A stretch of DNA of 64,000 nt. Source: Asparagopsis taxiformis (Eukaryota; Rhodophyta; Florideophyceae; Bonnemaisoniales; Bonnemaisoniaceae). How positions within the stretch are numbered: position 1 is the stretch's first letter; every line of letters starts with the position of its first letter. The notes under the pieces were generated by a model that worked only from the letters and a program-made list of their open reading frames with translations, was not told where the DNA came from and did not search any database. Shown in pieces: positions 56,094 to 64,000 of this stretch. The stretch spans positions 1 to 64,000 of the forward strand of contig JALQPE010002371.1 of NCBI GenBank assembly GCA_030407315.1. The letters run 5' to 3'. The position numbers were made by a program, and so were the translations under genes.

Positions 56094-58334
56094 TGGGTGC
56101 ATGCGCTCGATTCGCACGGCATCTTCGTCGACCTTACGCTTCAACGCGGCCTCACGCGCCTCGGACTCGGCTAGCGCTTCGCGAGTCTCGCGTAAGAATG
56201 ACACGGCCTCGTCGCGCGCCTCGTTCGCATCGTCGCGAGCATTAATCGCCTCGTCGCGGGCCTTGATAGCCACGTCAAGGCGTCCCAGGGCTTCGTCTCG
56301 AGCTTGGGCGACCGACGTCACACGCGAAAGCGCCTCGTCGCGGTTTTGTTCAGCAGACAAGATCTGTGCCTGCAAGTTGGCCGCACCCGTTGAATCCGCT
56401 AACGCGACGACGTCTTCGCCATCCACCACCGCCGGCGCCTCCGCCTGGTCAATAACCGCGACCGTGCTCGACGCCGCGACGCTACCAACCGCCGCGCTCG
56501 CGCCCGCACCACCCGGAGCGTTAGCGTTGTCTTGGCTCGGAATGGACTTCTTCAACTCCTGCAGTTCGTTATAAACCTTGACGTACTCCGCCCGTAGCGC
56601 GGCGTCCAGCTGCGTAATGTCAACAGGAGGCCGAGGCGACTCAGAGAATAACGAATAGCGCCCGTCGCGGAAACGCCGGCGCTCGACGGCCAATAACGCA
56701 GCCATGCCGAGGTATTGCGCGTACTCGCGCGAATTAGTTGCGCACATCACATGCAACTCGTTGGAAGATAAGGCCGACAAGACGGCATCCACGGTCACAA
56801 CGTCGCCCGCTTCCAAGTGCGCGAACGCGCTGCGCGACGGGTTACGTGGGGACTTCAACAACAAGTGCGGAATTTCGGTATGACGATGAACCCCGAGCGC
56901 GCCGTGCGCCCAGTCTATCGCGCCGCCGCGTTCCGCGCTCCAAGGCAACCACTGGCCACCCTCGTTAAAGTCCACACCCGGGGCGACGTCGAAGACAGGC
57001 GTCTCGTCCCAAGGACATGCGCGATGCTCCGTCAAAAGACTCTCCCAATGCGCAACCGAATACGTGCCGCCACGAACGACCGCCGCAGCGCCGACGCTCT
57101 CGATGCCAGCGACGAGTCTGTCGCTCAAGCGAACGATGCAGCGCTCAACGAACGCGACATGTAGCCAGGCGCAAGCCACCATGACGACCCACTCGCTAAG
57201 GGCAACGGCCCAGAAATTAGAACGCGTCTCCACGGGGACGTCAAGGCCAAGAAGAACAGACGGCGCATAGTGGAAGACACAAGGCAAAGGAACGGAAAGA
57301 GATTCTGGCGCTTCCGGCCAGTCGCGCGGATCGTAGCGCGGAAAGAAAGCGCCAACGCGATCCTCGGGGAACTCGCGAAACTCCGCGTCGCGATACGTGA
57401 CGAAGTAACCGGCGGAGCGGCGCATGCGTAACTCGCGGCGCGCTTCGGCACGCATCCCCGCGTCGAAGAACCACGGTACACTGACTTCTCCTTCTTGTTC
57501 GATGTCGTTCCAGGGGACACCCCCGTCCAACAAGAAGCCGGCGCTAGGCGCCGCCGCCCACGGGTCAAGATGCGCAAATTCGTCGCGACGCATCGTTCGG
57601 AGCCGCGCAAGATGACGCACAAGCCGCTCGTCCGCTGCGTCCTCGAGGAAATAGGCATCGCATGGAAGATTAGTGGGTACGGCTAAATCGCACAGGGCCG
57701 CTTCACGCCGCGCGTCCCACACGGCCTGCGCGTTTTTATGGCCGGGCAACACCGCGTAGCGGTTGACGTCGGCGATACGCACCCATTGAAAACGCTGCGG
57801 AAAGTATTGAACACGGCCTAGCTCAGTCCAAGTCGGCATCGCGCGCGGAAGGAAACGGAAGGCAGAAGGGTCTTCGTAGCGCGCACGCGGGACGACGGCG
57901 GGTACATGTTGCGCAGCAGAAGGAAGAGAAACAGAGGAAGGAGCAGGAATGGACCGCAAAGGCACGCCGACGTTCGTGCGACTCCCGGACGCGGATGCGG
58001 GAGCAGCTGTCACGTCCACTGTCGCGTCGACACCGGGCGATGCGTCAGCGCCGTCCGTATTATGCGCACTCGCCGTCGCAGCAACCGGAGCGCTCGCGGA
58101 TGACGCTTGAGCCATGGAAAGATAAAACGGGCTCTCGGGGCTCGCAGGCGCAGGGGAAGCGAAGCGCGAAGCAGCAGACGGTGTGCGTAGCGGATTCGCA
58201 GCGTCTTCGCCGGAAGTAATGCTGGCCCGCAGCCAGCTCGGAAGGGTATCACCATCGTGCGCCATAGCGTGCGAATCGGTAAGGATGACGGCGAACGCGG
58301 GTGCCAAGAGAGAAGGAAGAAGGAGATGGAACAA
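56094..58334 (-). CDS. Antisense gene of element B, exon 1 (747 codons)
   Basis: ATG at 58334, only 105 bases inside the 3' LTR boundary, reading toward pol on the opposite strand; an internal ATG at 58264 is another possible start. The first 20 or so residues are hydrophobic and could be a signal or just leader. Then come an Ala/Ser/Pro-rich stretch, a central Trp- and Pro-rich region of about 330 residues that I do not recognise, and an RDEA-repeat coiled coil (AIKARDEAINARDDANEARD). Frame length and the consensus intron argue for a real gene. Antisense ORFs in this position are known in some plant Gypsy elements (for example Grande and RIRE2); homology is not claimed. Transcription would start in or near the 3' LTR. 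Confidence 0.72.
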
Positions 58335-58427
58335 AAGAGAATAGGATGCAGACGAAAAGAGTAGGACGAAGGAAACGGAAGAGCACGTGAGGAGAGAGAT
58401 GACGCGCGAGGACGCGCTGTGATGTTA

Positions 58428-58438
58428 GTCGGGGGGAG
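58428..58438 (+). promoter_or_regulatory. Polypurine tract of element B
   Basis: GTCGGGGGGAG lies directly before the 3' LTR, the usual primer for plus-strand DNA synthesis. Confidence 0.8.
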
Positions 58439-59228
58439 TGTGATGCAATTTATGTTGCAAGTGCGCGTGCGGGTCGGAGCGATGCGTCGCGTTGAGTCCG
58501 CGTGCATCCGCGTTTAGTTAGTTAGTAAGCGAGCGTACGCGTGGCGATACAATTACGTGTCACGGCGCGCCTGCGCGAACGCGTGCGATTGCGAGCTTGG
58601 CGCCACGTGTAGCGCCTTTTGCGAATTTCCCTTTATTTTCCCTTTTTGGGTTTTTTATGACGAAAGTCTTTTTCCCAAATATTTCCGTTTTTGCGTGCGA
58701 GCGAGCGGCCGCCGGCCGGCCGCGCAAGGACAACCTGTCCTTAGTAGTTAGCTATTAATGGTCGTTCCGCTTCGCACCTTACCAATAAACAGCCAGCATC
58801 TTCGCAGCTACGAGTTAAGCGTTTAGCGAATCGCGAGGACCGATTGCGTTGAAACGTTGCGTGCGGGTTGCTCACGATCGCCGACGTTCGCGTGCGCGCT
58901 GCGCATAAACCGATCGTCGAACCGCGTCGCACCGCGATAGCGCGCGTTGCGTCGCACGCCACTAGGCCAGAGATTTACGACCCCTGTGTGGATCGCGTTG
59001 TGCTCGAGTTTACTCGGTGATCTCACCCTGAGATCACGGCTTGCGCCGGCTCGCGAATCCCGTGTTGCGATCGTTCCCTACGCGTTCCGCCGTTGTACCA
59101 CCCGTTCGCCAGCGCTACCGAGCGACGCGCGAACGCAAGTTCAACCAGCGCGTTACGGTTCACCTCGCCCTGACACGACTGCAATTTCAGAACTCCCTTA
59201 GCGATCGCCACCCCCAGCTGGTCCTACA
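58439..59228 (+). repeat. Gypsy B 3' LTR (790 bp)
   Basis: Same length and ends as the 5' LTR, with only a few substitutions seen, and followed by CTATC (59229-59233). Confidence 0.95.
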
Positions 59229-59711
59229 CTATCGTGTTGGTCATGCCGCGAAGATGGCCACTCGACGTTTACGTGTCCGCGTCTGACGCCAGATCAACGG
59301 ATCTTTTTCGCGTACAAGTACTACCTCTTCCACGTGAAGAGCAACCCACGGCAGGCTGAGTACTTCCGCCAACGAATGGCCAAACGAAACCAGGAACGAC
59401 CTGGTGAGCGAGGGAACGTGAACCCGCGGAGGTATGGCACGCCGCCTACGATACTCCGAAACCCCAATCGTGACGGGGGGAGGCCCTTCGACAAGCGCCG
59501 CGGCGACTTTCGTAATGATCGACGTGATCCTCGCCCGTGGGCGAACGAACGAAATGGCCAACGTAATGGCCGCAGCGGAGTCTACGTGACGACTTCCGCT
59601 GACGAAACACCACTCGAGGTGGAAACGAGTCACGATGACGAACGAGCTTCGTTGGCTCACGACGACGACGTGTCGAACGTCCTCGCACCGGAAAACGACC
59701 AGGCGATGTAG
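59229..59711 (+). pseudogene. Gypsy A gag, 3' part with zinc knuckle
   Basis: Once B and one CTATC are removed, the gag frame continues directly. Cys at 59235 and 59244, His at 59259 and Cys at 59274 form C-x2-C-x4-H-x4-C. An Arg/Asn-rich nucleocapsid tail follows and the frame ends TAG 59709-59711. The knuckle becomes complete only after excision. Confidence 0.88.
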
Positions 59712-59857
59712 GTCTCGAGCCACCCACATCGCCTGAACCCTTACGTGAAAGGGGGACGACCGACGTCGATGATTGGTCCTCCGCAGGCTCACCGACGAAC
59801 GAGAGTTGCGAAAAGCTCACGGTCGCGAAGGCCAACTCGAGTCACAAGAAACCCGAC

Positions 59858-62800
59858 GTGGGGGAAGAACTGCAGTCCGACGGGACGAACGAACCTCACA
59901 CGAAGAGGAAGTCTCGCACACGAGAGAGACGCGCTACCCGGAAGCACGACGCTTCCGGACGCGAGAAAGCCAAGCACGCGGCTCATACGAAGCGTGTCGA
60001 CGCAAAAGAAGCCATACGGGCTCATGCGGTGAAGCGACGAACCGCCAACGAAGACGTAGACCGCGCGCCGGTCAGGACCGAACCGTTGATTCTCGACGGG
60101 CACACGTGCCTACTTGCTTCGAAGCATTACATCGTGTCCGGAACGATCGGACTAGACCTCAACGTGATCAGGGCGATTAACATCGCGATGGATACGTGCA
60201 GCGGCTACAACTTGATACGAACAAGTTTATTACCCTACGACTGGGTCAACCGCTGTCTACGTGACGAAGAGCTACCGAAGCTCGGAGACGCCAACGGGCG
60301 ACGTTTGCCTATCGAAGGCGCCATCCTGCTTCGCGTCAGGCTGGGGAACTCGCTGTTCCGCGTGAAATTCTTCGTAGCCAACACGCTGGCTGTTCCCGTT
60401 ATAATGGGCACATCGTTAATGACGAAGCATGTCGATGTCGATGCTATACGCTGTCGAGCGCAGACAATCGAGCTCCATCGAGGAGACACGATACCCATCA
60501 TCGCGGAAGGTAATCCGACGAATCCATACGAGGAGGGGGAAGAGACGAATCCAAACGTGGAGCACCCGAAACGCCGCGAGCGTAACGCGGCCTTGAATAG
60601 GCCGAGCCGAACGTTCTCGGTTCGCTTGACGAAGTACACGCGTGTACCGGCGATGTCGCAACGGACCGTCAACGTGACGACGGAAGCGACCGGACTCGTG
60701 TTCCTCGAACCGAAAGCTTCGGTGCAATTCCGGCATGGGCTACGCATAGCCAACGGAGTGGTCGACGTAGGACCGAGAGAGACGTTCTCTATCATCGTGT
60801 CGAACTTCACGAAGAAGGACCGCGATTTGCCGAAAGGCGCGACGATTGCGTACGCGGTACGCTCCCCGTTGGGAATCGTCCCACTCAAGCGTGAGGGCGG
60901 CGAAGCCCTCGCGAAGGTTTTGAACCTACCGCTAGTCGACGCGACGAAACGGACGAATACGAACGGGTCGGGCGACGAAATGCCAGACCCGTTGGTTAAC
61001 GAAAAGGGGAACGAACCCGCCACGGATTGGCAATCGACAATCGATTTGTCGCACCTCGACGACGAGGATTTACAAAAGCGCATCCGCGAGATGCTCGAAA
61101 CACATTCGTCAATGTGGACGAGTGGTCGCCTCGCCAAAATTAACGCTACGGAGCATCAAATCGAAATCGAACCGGGCACGCGGCCCATACGTTCAATGCC
61201 CTATCGACAGGGTCCGGCTCTACGTACGATAGCCGAGGAGCAAATCACGAATATGCTCAACGAAGGGGTTATCGAACCCGCGTCCAGCGAATGGGCGTCA
61301 CCAATCGTGTTGGTGCCGAAGAAGGACGGATCCTTACGTTTCTGTGTCGACTACAGGCGTTTGAACGCGAAAACGATCGCTGATTCGTACCCGCTTCCTC
61401 GTATGGAAGACTGCCTCGATTCGTTGGGCGACGCCGCCATTTTCACGACACTCGACTGTAACGCTGGTTACTGGCAAGTGCCCGTCTCCGCCGGGGACCG
61501 TGATAAGACAACGTTTACGTCTTTCATGGGAACGTATCGCTACGTGCGAATGCCATTCGGGCTACGAAATGCCCCCGCTACGTTTCAGCGGACGTTGGAC
61601 ATAATCCTCTCCGGAGTACGTTGGCAATCGTGCCTGGTCTACTTAGACGACGTAATCGTCTTTTCGAAAGACCTCGAGTCTCATCTGGGTCACGTCGACC
61701 AGGTACTTTCCCTGCTACGCGCAGCAGGAGTAACGTTAAAGCTCGCGAAGTGCTCGTTCTTTCAACCACGAGTTGACTACCTGGGGCACGTGATTACCCC
61801 AGGGAAGCTGCACGTCGCAGCTCGGAACAAGGAAGCCTTTCGTACGGCTACGTTCCCGCGGGATAAGACGCAGTGTCGATCGTTTTTGGGCGCGGCCAAC
61901 GTTTACCGCCGCTTCGCAAAGGCGTATGCCGAGATCGCTCGGCCACTCAACAAGATGTTGAAGAAGGACGCTTCCCCCGATTGGACGAACCCAACGGACG
62001 CGCAAACGAATGCGTTCGAAACGTTGAAGACAATACTGGTGTCGCCACCAGTATTGCACCTTCCGAAGGCGGGACGTCCGTTCATAATCGATACCGACGC
62101 GTCGGCTTATCAGCTGGGAGCTACGTTGCTCCAACAGCAGAACGAAAGTAAGCCCAACGAATGGGTGCCGATTGGGTACTGGTCGAAGACCCTCAACGAA
62201 ACCGATCGCGTTCGAACGCGGTTATTCGGCAACTGAGCGCGAGTGCTACTCCGTCGTTTGGGCGATAACGTCGCTCCGACCCTACGTAGAGGGTCAACGA
62301 TTTACCGTACGTACGGACCACGAAGCCTTGCGTTGGCTGATGACGTTGACGGACGCGTCCGGACGTCTACTACGATGGAGGCTACGCGTTGCCGAATTCG
62401 ATTTCGAGGTCACGTACAGACCTGGGCGCGTGCACCAGATACCTGACGCTTTATCACGTGTGATATCTACGTATGACGACGGTCGACCCGTCGACGACGA
62501 CATACCATCGTACGGGGACGCGGTCCTCGTGACGACTCGCAGTCGGCGACAACCCACACGAAGTGGGCAAGGACGAACGACGTCCACACGAAAGCAGGCA
62601 ACGAATGCCAGGGGTCACGACGACCCGTCGAACACGATTCGTGACGAACGAACACCAGCCGCGACGGCTGGCAACGAAGAACGTGAGTTCAACCGCGACG
62701 CGTCGCTCGATGACGTTCTTGACGAGGAACCGGATTTCCTCGACGAACAGCGCGCTGCTGAAGACGATTCGGCAAGCGTGCCACCAGCTGACGTTCAGCT

Positions 62801-64000
62801 TCCCATTACGAGGGACGAGCTTATCGAAGCTCAACGCGAGGACGCGTTCTGTCAAACGATACTGACACGACAGTCCGAGACGCAGGACGCTGCATTCTTC
62901 GAAGGCCACGATGGCTTACTCCGACGCCGGAACCCTCACGACGAGGAATGTACACAAATCGTTGTGCCGGCTTCGTTACGGCCGTGGCTGCTGGAGTTAA
63001 CGCACCATCACGTCCTCGCTGGACATCCCGGACAAACACGTATGTACTACACCCTACGGAGGACGTACTACTGGCCCGCGATGGCCGCCGACATCCACGC
63101 AACGGTACGAAACTGCGTTGGATGTGCGAAGAACCGCGTGAAGCTTCGCAAACGGACGAACTCGTTACGTTTATTTCCGGCTACGGAGCCGTTGCGAGAC
63201 CTATGTATCGACATACTAGGTCCGCTTACGAAGACCACGCGTGGTAACCGATTTATTCTCGTTATAACGGACCGCTTCACGAAGCTGACTAGAGTCGTAC
63301 CTCTACGCAATATCGATTCCGCCAACGTGGAGAGCGCGTTCGTCAACGCGTGGGTGTTCTCGTACGGACCCCCGCGAACGCTCATCAGCGATAACGGAAA
63401 GCAGTTCGCTGCTAAGTTTTTCCAGCGAGTCTGCAACGAAATCGGCGTGACGAACGTCTTTACGTCGACGTACCACCCCCAAACGAACGGGCAGGTGGAG
63501 CGCTACAACAGGACGATCCTGGCCATGCTTCGTAATTACGTGAACGAAAACCAGAACGACTGGGATCGATACGCATCGGCGTTAACGTTTGCGTACAACA
63601 CGCATGTGCATTCGAGCACGGGCACGACGCCCTTCGACTTGATTCTCACGAATCCACCGCCACCGTTGGCGTTACACACGTCGGTAACGAACCGCGAACT
63701 CCCCGACGGGGAGGGCGAGCCACTTACGTTCGTGAGCTCGCCACAACGATGGACAATGCGTATCGAACGCTGAAGGCCGCGCAGGCACATTATAAACGAA
63801 ATTTCGACAAACGAGTCCGTGTCTCGAATCGAAACATCCGCGCGGGAGAATACGTATTCATCGACCCGACGGACGGGACTACCGTAGTCCTTCGTAACGA
63901 AGGGCACGAAGCTCGGCTACCACGCGTTGGGACCGTTCCGCGTACTACGTAACGACGTACGAACGTTCGTCATCCAACGAGGAGACGTAGTTGAACGTGT
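59858..64000 (+). pseudogene. Gypsy A pol, frameshifted, truncated by window end
   Basis: The protease has MDTCSG near 60189, where D-T/S-G-A/S is usual. RT has FCVDYRRLN near 61341 and VYLDDVIVF near 61637. RNase H begins IIDTDAS near 62089. The frame breaks near 62215 inside RNase H and resumes in another frame (ERECYSVVW). Integrase: zinc site near 62995-63125, DILGP near 63210, SDNGKQF near 63389, QVERY near 63492. Further frame changes lie near 63750 and 63925 in the C-terminal integrase part (GPFRVL segment). Three indels make this copy non-functional. Any chromodomain and the 3' LTR lie beyond 64000. Confidence 0.9.

Larger units (their letters stand above)
45612..59228 (+). mobile_element. 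Ty3/Gypsy element B, complete chromovirus-type (13.6 kb)
   Basis: 790-bp LTRs of equal length with TG...CA ends, 5-bp duplication CTATC, polypurine tract before the 3' LTR, gag and pol in separate frames, integrase followed by a chromodomain. LTR copies look almost identical, so the insertion is young. Unusual length is due to about 5 kb between pol and the 3' LTR that carries an antisense, apparently spliced gene. Confidence 0.95.
42913..64000 (+). mobile_element. Ty3/Gypsy element A, interrupted by element B; 3' end outside window
   Basis: 5' LTR (42913 to about 43577), gag (43858-45611 plus 59229-59711) and pol (59858 to window end) surround element B. The duplication CTATC at 45607-45611 and 59229-59233 proves that B inserted into A. 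A itself sits in the Copia 3' LTR. Confidence 0.88.

Noticed and set aside
1..64000. Alternative genetic code with TAG or TAA read as sense
   Set aside because: All three stop codons interrupt frames, often together with frameshifts in clearly decayed genes, and other ORFs end normally on TAG or TAA. Decay explains most cases.

Overview
The window is eukaryotic nuclear DNA in which mobile elements outweigh ordinary genes. LTR retrotransposons of the Ty3/Gypsy and Ty1/Copia types, long terminal inverted repeats, solo LTRs, small palindromic elements, a spliced antisense gene and a Myb/SANT-like gene all point to a eukaryote. The mix of mostly uninterrupted coding regions and young LTR elements recalls red macroalgae or oomycetes. 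That placement is an impression and not a result; nothing in the window fixes the species.

Region 1 (1-19.6 kb) holds a modification-type gene neighbourhood. On the minus strand lie a SET-domain pseudogene cut by the window start and a frameshifted beta-class DNA methyltransferase. On the plus strand lies a ParB-like gene that runs in frame, through one TAG, into a 2-oxoglutarate/Fe(II) dioxygenase domain. The ParB-like gene is split by an 11,150-bp DNA transposon (4190-15339) with about 1.79-kb, nearly identical terminal inverted repeats and a 4-bp GGAC target duplication. That transposon carries a broken DUF7869-type DDE transposase and, on the other strand, its own ParB-like ORF followed in frame, after one TAG, by a DPPY DNA methyltransferase. 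Removing the transposon joins the host ORF in frame.

Region 2 (19.6-28 kb) contains repeats, a purine-skewed tract, a solo LTR (TSD AGGTA), a second SET-domain pseudogene, a cluster of long perfect palindromes, two palindromic small elements, and a third ParB-like gene interrupted by another solo LTR of the same family (TSD TGATG).

Region 3 (28.5-38 kb) has a fragmented Myb/SANT-like gene and an intact gene of the DNA-alkylation-repair (AlkD/HEAT) family, which is the best candidate for an ordinary host gene. It also has several kilobases in which I recognise nothing.

Region 4 (38-64 kb) is a three-level nest of retrotransposons. A decayed Copia element has its 3' LTR cut by Gypsy element A, which runs past the window end. 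A's gag is interrupted, just before the first Cys of its CCHC zinc knuckle, by complete Gypsy/chromovirus element B (45612-59228, 790-bp LTRs, TSD CTATC). Element B carries an extra antisense gene of about 970 residues that appears to have one intron.

The most notable theme is the repeated grouping of a ParB-like protein with DNA-methyltransferase, SET and dioxygenase domains, partly inside a TIR transposon. This looks like a mobile DNA/chromatin-modification module. Its function is not known from the sequence.
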